A stretch of DNA of 5,110 nucleotides from positions 1-5,110 of the forward strand of contig JAEZCV010000076.1 of NCBI GenBank assembly GCA_023429985.1. Direction: 5' to 3'. Under the pieces are notes generated by a model. That model searched no databases, was not told the DNA's origin, and was given only the letters and a program-made list of their open reading frames with translations. The DNA is from Bacteroidota bacterium. GTDB taxonomy: Bacteria; Bacteroidota; Bacteroidia; Chitinophagales; Chitinophagaceae. This document shows, piece after piece, positions 1-5,110 of this stretch (positions within the stretch are counted from its first letter, which is position 1; every line of letters begins with the position of its first letter). Position numbers and translations under genes: made by a program.

Positions 1-95
1 ACATCAAGTACTTCGGCATCATGTGGGAGTTTTTCTCTCAAAACGTCAATTATAAATTGCAACCGTTTTATGTCTGCTATTCTTTCAAATTCCAT
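1..95 (-). CDS. Probable class I SAM-dependent methyltransferase, N-terminal fragment (cut by window edge)
   Basis: Only the first 31 codons and two bases of the next are present; the gene continues past the left edge. The ATG at 95-93 lies inside the end of the GT4 gene, giving an 11-bp overlap in a different frame, as expected for translational coupling. The visible protein starts MEFERIADIKRLQFIID and ends HDAEVLDV. It reads as an N-terminal helix followed by a strand ending in V-L-D-V, which in class I Rossmann methyltransferases leads into the glycine-rich SAM-binding motif I (LDxGxG). The glycines themselves lie outside the window, so the family call rests on this lead-in and on context. 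In a polysaccharide cluster such an enzyme could methylate a sugar or a chain end, but the substrate cannot be inferred. Another Rossmann-fold protein is possible. Confidence 0.55.
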   Translation of the reverse strand, partial: MEFERIADIKRLQFIIDVLREKLPHDAEVLD

Positions 96-1245
96 GTGGA
101 AATTTTTTTTTAGACCTGGACTTTGCCAAAGCTTGTGAATAAAGATTTTCAATGGCACGTGTCATAGAAACTGCATTAAATTTCTCGCTGACTGTTTCAA
201 TGGCCATTTTACCAAATTTGGTTCGCATTTCTTTATCGGATGCCATTTCAAGAATTGCATCTGTGAGGTTTGGAACTAAATTTTCTGTGTCAATGAGCAA
301 GCCATTGAAATTATTTTTTACCACCTCGCATGTTCCATCAACATTTGTTGCAATTATCGATTTGCCCATTGCCATTGCTTCAAGCAAGCCTATAGGCAGC
401 CCTTCCCATAAAGAAGGAAGTACAAAGATTTCTGCCGCATGCAATACACTTGGAACATCCTGCCTGAATGGCTGAAGTGTTACAGATCCTGACAAGTTAA
501 ATTGATCAATATAATCAACTGCCATGGCTTTCTGGTCTCCATCTCCAACCATCAATAAGTGCAGGCTGGGATTAAGTTTCACAGCTTCCTTAAATGCATA
601 TAGCAATGAAAGTGGCTGTTTATGAGAAGTGAATCTTGCGATGAAAAGTATTATAATTTTGTTTTCCGGAATGCCTAACTCTTTCCTGATATTTTTAAAG
701 TTCCCTTCCGGATTAAACTTTTGCTGGTCGATACCATTATTTACTACAACAGATTGAAAAGATTTCATCAGTTTCTTACCTGAATCCCGGTTGGATGCGG
801 AAACTGAAATATTGATATCGCTTTTACCAGTAAGATATTGCTCTCCCATAACCCGGAGTTTTCTAACCAGGATTGACTGATCCTGGTGAAAAGACCATCC
901 ATGAATAGTATAGATCAATGGAATTTGTAATGATTTTGCAGGCCAGAAAATATTAGAACTTGCACGTGATCCGTGCGCATGCACCATATCGATATTTCTT
1001 TCTTTCAACAATCCTTTTATCGACCGCCATTTTAAAATATCAAATGGCTTTTGAGTATGAATAATATGGGTTTTAATATTCATTTCGTGCAGCCTTTCTA
1101 TCATAGGACCATCTGTAAAAGACAGAACTTCCGGCTCATAAACCTCCCTGTTCAGATTTTCAACTAAACTTAACAGGTGCGATTCTCCTCCGCCGATTTG
1201 ACCCTGGCGGATGCACTCTAAAACTTTTATTTTTTTTAAAGACAA
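85..1245 (-). CDS. GT4-family glycosyltransferase (GT-B fold), surface polysaccharide synthesis
   Basis: 386 aa, a usual length for retaining GT4 enzymes, which transfer a sugar from a nucleotide donor to a growing lipid-linked glycan at the cytoplasmic face. The N-terminal acceptor half has the glycine-rich loop GGGES (18-22) after the first strand and VHAHGSRAS (88-96). The donor-binding half begins around VNNGID (168-173), followed by the strand FIARF (201-205) and K209, where R204 and K209 fit the usual phosphate-binding Arg/Lys. The E-x7-E signature is E281 and E289 in EGLPIGLLEAMAMGK. No signal peptide or membrane span is seen; the basic tail (KSRSKKK, 375-381) could favour membrane association. 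The start is TTG at 1245-1243, two bases after the epimerase stop. No in-frame ATG occurs before Met48, which would delete the conserved first strand and glycine loop, and no ATG or GTG lies between TTG and the upstream in-frame stop. Re-initiation after the epimerase is likely. Donor and linkage are unknown. Confidence 0.93.
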   Translation of the reverse strand: MSLKKIKVLECIRQGQIGGGESHLLSLVENLNREVYEPEVLSFTDGPMIERLHEMNIKTHIIHTQKPFDILKWRSIKGLLKERNIDMVHAHGSRASSNIFWPAKSLQIPLIYTIHGWSFHQDQSILVRKLRVMGEQYLTGKSDINISVSASNRDSGKKLMKSFQSVVVNNGIDQQKFNPEGNFKNIRKELGIPENKIIILFIARFTSHKQPLSLLYAFKEAVKLNPSLHLLMVGDGDQKAMAVDYIDQFNLSGSVTLQPFRQDVPSVLHAAEIFVLPSLWEGLPIGLLEAMAMGKSIIATNVDGTCEVVKNNFNGLLIDTENLVPNLTDAILEMASDKEMRTKFGKMAIETVSEKFNAVSMTRAIENLYSQALAKSRSKKKFPHGI

Positions 1246-1247
1246 GG

Positions 1248-2258
1248 TTAAACAGCAACTGCTTTTTTTACCTGCCAGCCGTCAGGAAGTTTTTCTGTGA
1301 TCTCAATATTGTCGAATTCCTGGCTTTTTCTTGCACCAACGGCCCTGGCCCATTTTGCCATGCGCGATATGCCTTCCTGTAAAGAAACAGAAACGGGTTG
1401 TCCAAATATTTTATGTGCCTTTGCATGATCTGAATAAGCGTGAAGTACTTCATTCCTGGCAGACAGGTAATTAATATTTGTTTTTACCCCAAATTCACTA
1501 CAAACTACTTCAGCCAGTTCATTTACAGAGTAAGGTTTGTCGGCACCAATATTGAAAACCTGGTTAGTGGCTTCAGGAATTGTAACACATTTGGCAATTG
1601 GAATTGCCACATCATCAATATAACTGAAAGCCCTTGTTTGAGTGCCGTCACCAAAAATGGTCATTTTCTGTCCCTGCATAATCTGGTTCATGAAAATTCC
1701 AATTACGTTACGGTACTTGTCACCTATATTCTGGTTTTCACCATATACATTATGCGGTCTGAAAATAACATAGTTCAGGCCAAACATTTCGTGGGCTGCT
1801 TTCAGGTCAAGTTCCACAGCATATTTAGAAACTCCGTAAGGATCCTCAGGCACAGGAGTCATTTCTTCTGTCATGGGTAGCTGGCCTTGTCCATAAACGG
1901 CAATAGACGAAGTGAAAACAAAAGATTTTACTTTATGTTTCACAGATTCATTAATAAGATTAATACTGCCAATCAGATTTGTGTTATAGTTATAACGCCT
2001 GATAAAATGCGACAATCCCTCTGCTGCATAAGCGGCTAAATGGTAAACGAAATCAAACTTATATTCATTGAATAAGCTTTCAACTAATTCTGTATCGCAA
2101 ATGCTTCCTTTTACGAAAATTGCCCCCTCAGGAATATGGTCCTCGAATCCACCACTTAGATCATCCAGCACAACAACTTTATGGTTCATTCCAAGACAAT
2201 GTTTAACAACATGTGAACCAATAAATCCGGCTCCGCCGGTAACAAGAGAAACTGACAT
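1248..2258 (-). CDS. NAD-dependent nucleotide-sugar epimerase/dehydratase (extended SDR, UDP-hexose 4-epimerase-like)
   Basis: 336 aa, full length for the GalE/WbpP-type extended SDR family, cytosolic enzymes that use tightly bound NAD to oxidise and re-reduce a nucleotide-linked hexose. The NAD-binding GxxGxxG is G8, G11, G14 in TGGAGFIGSH, and the acidic pair ending strand 2 is D32-D33 in VVLDDLSGG. The catalytic triad is visible as S118 (TSSIAVYG, 116-123) with Y141 and K145 in YGVSK. RPHNVYG (168-174) and the FGDGTQTRAFSYIDDVA block (202-218) are the usual substrate-side motifs. The AAYAAEGLSHFIRR segment (75-88) and a C-terminal tail with IEI and LPDGW mark a subfamily distinct from classical GalE. 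It probably supplies an epimerised UDP-sugar to the transferases beside it. Dehydratase activity is less likely, because the residue before Y141-K145 chemistry is of the epimerase SSxxVYG type with Ser rather than the dehydratase TDE motif. The exact substrate is not assignable. ATG start lies 18 bp after the GT2 stop in a very AT-rich spacer without an SD site. Confidence 0.92.
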   Translation of the reverse strand: MSVSLVTGGAGFIGSHVVKHCLGMNHKVVVLDDLSGGFEDHIPEGAIFVKGSICDTELVESLFNEYKFDFVYHLAAYAAEGLSHFIRRYNYNTNLIGSINLINESVKHKVKSFVFTSSIAVYGQGQLPMTEEMTPVPEDPYGVSKYAVELDLKAAHEMFGLNYVIFRPHNVYGENQNIGDKYRNVIGIFMNQIMQGQKMTIFGDGTQTRAFSYIDDVAIPIAKCVTIPEATNQVFNIGADKPYSVNELAEVVCSEFGVKTNINYLSARNEVLHAYSDHAKAHKIFGQPVSVSLQEGISRMAKWARAVGARKSQEFDNIEITEKLPDGWQVKKAVAV

Positions 2259-2276
2259 ATTAATATTTTTAAAAAA

Positions 2277-3188
2277 TTAATTTACTGGTGAATATTTTGA
2301 GGTTGTTACATTCCACAAAGCACCTTTTACAAATGATTTTAAATGTTGAAACTGGCGTTTAAAAGCAAATTTCAATGTGGCCTTTGGGGCTGTAAAAAAT
2401 ATAAAGAAAGAAAGAAATGCTAATAATTGCAAGGGCTTGGAGTTCCGGCGCATGTATAAAATGCGATTTCGGGTATGATAATAGACTTTAATGGCACTTT
2501 CTTTACCCATAGTAATTGATTCTTTATGGAAAATAAGTGCGCTGCCCTGGTAAAATATTTTATAACCTGCATTTAATATCCTGGCACTCCAATCAAGTTC
2601 CTCATAGTAGATGAAGAACTTTTCAGGAAACATTCCAACCTTTTCAATCACTTCTTTTTTAACCATCATTGCGCAACCATGAGCAGCATGAGTAAAACCT
2701 GAATTATTATGCTGACCGTTGTCTATTTCCTTACTTCCCACAGCTGTTGTTCTACCTGTATAAACATTTATGGGGTTAAATCCTGCATACTGAATAGTAT
2801 CGGGGTGATGAAAGAATTTAATTTTAGGACAGGTAACTCCAATTTGGGGATTGGTTTTGAACGGCTCGAGTAAATCGTCCAGTAGGGAAGGTGTTACTTC
2901 TGTATCGTTATTTACAATAAAAATAAAATCACCCTTGGCATGTCTCATTCCCCAATTATTGCCTCCCGTAAAACCTAAGTTTTTTTCGCTTCTAAGGACA
3001 GTTGTATTTGGATAATTTCCTGAATTTATTATTTGCGTTGGATCTTCTGTCGAACCCATATCACAAACTAAGATTTCATAATTTTTATAGCTTAATTGTC
3101 TTGTGGATTCCAAAAATTCACAAGTAACTGCTGTCTGATTCCAGGTAAGCGTTATAATGGAAACCAGAGGAGTTTCATTTTGTAACAT
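2277..3188 (-). CDS. GT2-family glycosyltransferase (GT-A fold, rhamnosyltransferase-like group)
   Basis: 303 aa, typical for the inverting GT2 enzymes that add sugars to lipid-linked polysaccharide intermediates. The first strand is VSIITLTWNQ (9-18). The nucleotide-binding part has D43 in VCDMGSTEDP, then NLGFTGGNNWG (70-80), a hallmark of this group. The metal-binding DxD-like site is NND (93-95) in FIVNNDTEV. The acceptor side has HGCAMMVKK (170-178) and the EELDW motif (196-200), with the catalytic-base candidate among E196, E197 and D199, and a conserved-looking H221 in IFHKES. A hydrophobic stretch at about 253-267 followed by basic residues suggests a C-terminal membrane anchor or re-entrant helix, common in this group. 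The ATG at 3188-3186 follows a 44-bp gap, the largest within the operon, and has no SD site; no in-frame ATG, GTG or TTG occurs in that gap. Rhamnose as the sugar is only a family-level guess. Confidence 0.93.
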   Translation of the reverse strand: MLQNETPLVSIITLTWNQTAVTCEFLESTRQLSYKNYEILVCDMGSTEDPTQIINSGNYPNTTVLRSEKNLGFTGGNNWGMRHAKGDFIFIVNNDTEVTPSLLDDLLEPFKTNPQIGVTCPKIKFFHHPDTIQYAGFNPINVYTGRTTAVGSKEIDNGQHNNSGFTHAAHGCAMMVKKEVIEKVGMFPEKFFIYYEELDWSARILNAGYKIFYQGSALIFHKESITMGKESAIKVYYHTRNRILYMRRNSKPLQLLAFLSFFIFFTAPKATLKFAFKRQFQHLKSFVKGALWNVTTSKYSPVN

Positions 3189-3232
3189 GGCAAATATTTT
3201 AGTGTCCGGATTAGGGCCTTGAGGTGCAAAGA

Positions 3233-4321
3233 TTAAACATTGTTTTTTTGAAACAAAGCTTTTGGGGTATTAATCATTATCCAGAGATCGTATGCGAAAT
3301 TATAATTTCTTGCATACGAAATATCAAGAGTGATTCTTTCTTCTGCAGACATTTCAGCCTGGCCTCGTTTTTTAATTTGCCATAATCCGGTGATTCCTGC
3401 CGGTGCCATGAATCTTTCTACAAATTGATTTGTAGTTAAAGTTGCTGCTTCGTAAATAGGCAATGGCCTGTTGCCTACCAAAGACATATCTCCTTTTAAA
3501 ACATTGAATAATTGGGGAAGTTCGTCAAGACTTGAGTTTCTTAAGAATTTACCTACCAGTGTAATCCTGGGGTCATTTGATATTTTGAAAAACATTCCAC
3601 CATCAGTATATTGATTTAAATGCTTAAGATTTTCAATTTTCTTATCGGCATTTACAACCATTGTCCTGAACTTAAAGAAGTTGAAAATTTTAAAACCTCT
3701 GCCAGCTCTCTTAGAGTTATAAAGAATTGGGCCTTTAGATTCAAGCCTTATTGCCAGGGCAATTGCCAGGAATAGCGGCAACGATAAAAGAATAAGTGCA
3801 ATTGAAACAATAATGTCAACCAGCCTTTTAAACATATAAAGGTTCAGGCTGAAAATTTTATTTTCTTTTTTTACCGGTACCTGGTATTCTTTCAATTTCT
3901 TTAGAAAAAGAATTTTATTTGAAAAATCATATTGCCAGTTCGACAGGTCGATAATGTCATCTATAATATATAAACCGTCACATTGTTTTATGTGCTCCAC
4001 ATTATTATTACCATATACTACAGGTATTGTCAATAATCTTTTGGTAATTAAATAAGATTGAAAGTTTTTAAACATCCTTTCCTCAAAGGGCATGTCAATA
4101 ATAATGATATCAATATTTTTATTGATATCTAGGATGTTTTTTGCCTGTTCAAAATTTTCAGATGTAATTCCCTTAGTAAAATTATTTGAAAGAAAATGAA
4201 TGGAATTAATGTTATGGCCAATGTAGAGAAAACAATAGGTGTTTCTTTTGTCAATGGCAGCTACTCTTAAAAATCGGTTAGATGGCTCTACCGAAGCTTT
4301 TTTTAAATAATTGACTTGCAT
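3233..4321 (-). CDS. Initiating sugar-1-phosphate transferase (bacterial sugar transferase) with N-terminal degenerate receiver-like domain
   Basis: 362 aa. The C-terminal half (about 160-362) is the monotopic phosphoglycosyltransferase domain, which moves a sugar-1-phosphate from a nucleotide sugar to undecaprenyl phosphate and so starts the repeat unit. Visible marks are KR (165-166) before the membrane-inserting hydrophobic helix (168-191), GPILYNSKRAGRG (197-209), FKFRTM (216-221), NDPRIT (249-254), the catalytic Asp-Glu D266-E267 in SSLDELPQL, LVGNRP (281-286) and GITGLWQIKKRGQ (309-321). Residues 1-150 differ from the four-helix membrane bundle of WbaP/WcaJ-type enzymes. They contain no membrane span and look receiver-like: a first strand CFLYIG (30-35), IIIIDMP (72-78) with D76 at the phospho-acceptor position, and IPVVYG (99-104). 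The acidic pair is replaced by G35-H36, the Thr/Ser by N105 and the Lys by about I120, so phosphorylation is doubtful. A remnant of the Rossmann-like domain of WbaP-type enzymes is an alternative. The gene lies 20 bp after a receiver gene that aligns with this domain. Sugar specificity is unknown. Confidence 0.93.
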   Translation of the reverse strand: MQVNYLKKASVEPSNRFLRVAAIDKRNTYCFLYIGHNINSIHFLSNNFTKGITSENFEQAKNILDINKNIDIIIIDMPFEERMFKNFQSYLITKRLLTIPVVYGNNNVEHIKQCDGLYIIDDIIDLSNWQYDFSNKILFLKKLKEYQVPVKKENKIFSLNLYMFKRLVDIIVSIALILLSLPLFLAIALAIRLESKGPILYNSKRAGRGFKIFNFFKFRTMVVNADKKIENLKHLNQYTDGGMFFKISNDPRITLVGKFLRNSSLDELPQLFNVLKGDMSLVGNRPLPIYEAATLTTNQFVERFMAPAGITGLWQIKKRGQAEMSAEERITLDISYARNYNFAYDLWIMINTPKALFQKNNV

Positions 4322-4325
4322 AACT

Positions 4326-4334
4326 TAGGGTTTG
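4326..4334 (-). promoter_or_regulatory. Shared leader 9-mer, copy before the sugar transferase gene
   Basis: Second copy of CAAACCCTA on the operon strand, ending 4 bases before the ATG of the sugar transferase, within the 20-bp gap after the receiver gene. Together with the preceding bases it forms AACCCAAACCCTAA, a near-tandem repeat. The other three internal gene starts in the operon lack the 9-mer. Confidence 0.25.
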
Positions 4335-4341
4335 GGTTAAA

Positions 4342-4722
4342 TTAATTGCTTACAGCATTCATAGAAATCGAATTTCGGAATGCAGCAACTAAATCTTCTG
4401 GATTAAAAGGTTTGAAAAAGATTTCATCTATTTCCAATTCGTAACATTTATGTCGGAGCTTTTCGTTATTTTCAGTGGTAAGTACAGCAATGGGAAGATT
4501 ATATAATTTGCTGCTTTTTATGTGTTCAATTAATTCCCAGCTTTCCTGGGGCTGATAATCAAGATCTATAATTAATGCAACTATGTTTTTGTTCGTTTTT
4601 AAACGTAACATTCCATCGTAAACATTAGAGGCAGATTCAAATTTAAATTCTTTCTTAAAAATGGTTTGCAATAAATAATTCATTGCATTATTTCCATTTA
4701 CACTTAAAATACCTGTGCTCAT
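4342..4722 (-). CDS. Stand-alone response-regulator receiver domain protein with atypical acidic site
   Basis: 126 aa, the size of a single CheY-like receiver with no output domain. The alternating strand/helix pattern is clear: strand 1 GILSV (4-8), strand 3 ALIIDLD (49-55) with phospho-acceptor candidate D53, strand 4 LPIAVLTT (76-83) with T82 as the switch Thr, and strand 5 EIFFKPF (100-106) with K104 followed by the usual Pro-Phe. The acidic pair after strand 1 that binds Mg2+ in CheY (DD) is N9-G10 here, so phosphotransfer may be weak, absent or metal-independent. It is the first gene of the operon; no histidine kinase is in the window. Its position directly before the sugar transferase, whose N-terminus resembles it, suggests it acts on polysaccharide synthesis by protein contact rather than by DNA binding. 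That role is inferred. The ATG at 4722-4720 is preceded by the 9-mer shared with the next gene, not by an SD site. Confidence 0.85.
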   Translation of the reverse strand: MSTGILSVNGNNAMNYLLQTIFKKEFKFESASNVYDGMLRLKTNKNIVALIIDLDYQPQESWELIEHIKSSKLYNLPIAVLTTENNEKLRHKCYELEIDEIFFKPFNPEDLVAAFRNSISMNAVSN

Positions 4723-4729
4723 AGTAAAA

Positions 4730-4738
4730 TAGGGTTTG
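4730..4738 (-). promoter_or_regulatory. Shared leader 9-mer, copy before the receiver gene
   Basis: On the operon strand this reads CAAACCCTA and ends 7 bases before the ATG of the receiver gene. The same nine bases precede the next gene (4326-4334). It sits where a ribosome binding site would lie but does not resemble a Shine-Dalgarno sequence. It may be a translation-initiation or RNA-binding element, or a coincidence. Confidence 0.25.
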
Positions 4739-4844
4739 ATAAGTCATTACTTCTTTTACTTTTCACATCTTAACTGGATTATAGGCACTTCAAAGTATTG
4801 GAATAATAATCTGAATTATATACAGACATTAAAGGATACAAGAA

Positions 4845-4864
4845 ATTTTCAATAAATTGAAAAT
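4845..4864. repeat. Perfect 9-bp inverted repeat with 2-bp spacer, possible operator
   Basis: ATTTTCAAT (4845-4853) and ATTGAAAAT (4856-4864) are exact reverse complements separated by AA. The centre lies about 132 bp before the start of the receiver gene. The 20-bp dyad is the right size for a homodimeric DNA-binding protein. Neither side is followed by a T-run, so it is not an intrinsic terminator. Because it is very AT-rich, a chance origin is possible. Confidence 0.4.
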
Positions 4865-4975
4865 CGTTGCTCAAGGAAAATTGGGAGGAGGGTTATTCAG
4901 AGGTATTCCGGGAAAATGTACCCTTTGGAGGTGAAATTACGGATCTAAAGTAGAACAAATACTCATATTATGCAA

Positions 4976-4993
4976 TTTTTTTTCATTTTTTTT
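4976..4993. other. Two T8 tracts in helical phase, predicted DNA bend
   Basis: T runs at 4976-4983 and 4986-4993 are separated only by CA, so their starts are 10 bp apart, about one helical turn. On the operon strand they read as two A8 tracts. In-phase A-tracts are known to curve DNA and can act as upstream activating elements. They lie about 255 bp before the first start codon, so any promoter effect depends on where transcription begins, which is unknown. Confidence 0.35.
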
Positions 4994-5003
4994 ATTGAGT
5001 AAC

Positions 5004-5022
5004 AGGAAAGGAATCCTTCCTT
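5004..5022. repeat. Imperfect hairpin, 8-bp arms with one mismatch and 3-base loop
   Basis: Arms AGGAAAGG (5004-5011) and CCTTCCTT (5015-5022) flank the loop AAT. The inner four pairs are perfect; outside them come one A-C mismatch, a G-C pair, a G-T wobble and an A-T pair. There is no adjacent T-run on either strand (the nearest on the plus strand starts about 15 bases later), so it is a poor terminator candidate. Its role is unknown. Confidence 0.2.
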
Positions 5023-5110
5023 CTATTCATTAATTCTTTTTTGTGGCCCTGTATTATCATATTATTTTCATGCAATTAGCTGATTAATTCAAGATTTTAT
5101 GACCTTATCT

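Larger units (their letters stand above)
4723..5110. other. Non-coding region upstream of the operon
   Basis: These 388 bp contain no coding sequence I can support on either strand; the longest minus-strand candidate is a 22-codon ORF (about 5060-4992) with no recognisable features. The region should carry the operon promoter. I found no exact Bacteroidota-type TAnnTTTG element on the minus strand: the only two TTTG words (4793-4790 and near 4957) have the TA at the wrong spacing. It does hold an inverted repeat (4845-4864), two phased T8 tracts (4976-4993) and an imperfect hairpin (5004-5022), listed separately. The stop of the preceding gene, if it is on the same strand, is not visible. Confidence 0.7.

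Noticed and set aside
152..475. Plus-strand open frame of 107 codons
   Set aside because: It lies wholly antisense to the GT4 donor-binding domain, whose motifs are intact, and its product has no recognisable domain.
1268..1453. Minus-strand open frame of 61 codons
   Set aside because: It overlaps the C-terminal part of the epimerase in another frame; the epimerase frame carries the conserved tail.
1440..1880. Plus-strand open frame of 146 codons
   Set aside because: It is antisense to the epimerase, including its catalytic YxxxK region, and its product resembles no known protein; a shadow frame.
2068..2280. Plus-strand open frame of 70 codons
   Set aside because: It is antisense to the epimerase NAD-binding region and has no recognisable features.
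3189..3232. The 44-bp gap between sugar transferase and GT2 as a terminator or internal promoter
   Set aside because: No stable hairpin with a T-run and no TAnnTTTG element is present; it looks like a plain intra-operon spacer.
3600..3840. VGNRP instead of the commoner VGPRP in the sugar transferase core, considered as a sign of inactivation
   Set aside because: All other catalytic motifs, including D266-E267, are intact, and VGNRPLP looks like a normal variant in Bacteroidota enzymes.
4787..4796. TACTTTG on the minus strand as a Bacteroidota -7 element
   Set aside because: The TA is one base too close to TTTG for TAnnTTTG, and no TTG lies at the expected distance upstream.
4815..4820. TATAAT word on the minus strand, 93 bp before the receiver start
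   Set aside because: The nearest -35-like word (TTGTAT) is only 15 bp upstream, and Bacteroidota housekeeping promoters use TAnnTTTG with a distant TTG. In AT-rich DNA this word is expected by chance.
1..5110. CRISPR arrays, tRNA or rRNA genes, insertion sequences
   Set aside because: No regularly spaced repeats, tRNA-like folds, transposase motifs or terminal inverted repeats were seen; the window is filled by the operon and its upstream region.

Overview
The window is a fragment of a surface-polysaccharide (exopolysaccharide, capsule or O-antigen-like) gene cluster. It most likely comes from a member of the Bacteroidota. This rests on the AT-rich sequence, the lack of Shine-Dalgarno-like sites before the genes, and the initiating sugar transferase, whose VGNRPLP and GLWQIKKRG blocks and LFQKNNV end look like the Bacteroidota form of that family. 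No finer placement can be defended from the sequence alone.

All six recognisable genes lie on the minus strand and read right to left, with gaps of 20, 44, 18 and 2 bp and finally an 11-bp overlap. They look like one transcription unit. In transcription order they are: a stand-alone receiver-domain protein (4722-4342); a monotopic sugar-1-phosphate transferase with an unusual N-terminal domain (4321-3233); a GT2 glycosyltransferase (3188-2277); a nucleotide-sugar epimerase of the extended SDR family (2258-1248); a GT4 glycosyltransferase (1245-85); and the first 31 codons of a probable SAM-dependent methyltransferase that runs off the left edge (95-1). Upstream of the first gene, 4723-5110 has no convincing gene. 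It holds a perfect 9-bp inverted repeat, two helically phased T8 tracts and an imperfect hairpin.

Together the products would start a glycan on a lipid carrier (sugar transferase), supply an epimerised sugar nucleotide (epimerase), extend the chain (GT2 and GT4) and possibly decorate it (methyltransferase). No flippase, polymerase or export gene is inside the window, so the cluster must continue beyond it.

The most interesting point is at the start of the operon. The initiating transferase has no N-terminal transmembrane bundle. It has instead about 150 residues that look like a degenerate response-regulator receiver. The gene just before it encodes a separate receiver that keeps the phospho-acceptor Asp, Thr and Lys positions but lacks the acidic metal-binding pair. 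The two domains align over their central part. This suggests a dedicated receiver/pseudo-receiver pair controlling the first committed step of polysaccharide synthesis at the protein level. That functional reading is inference.
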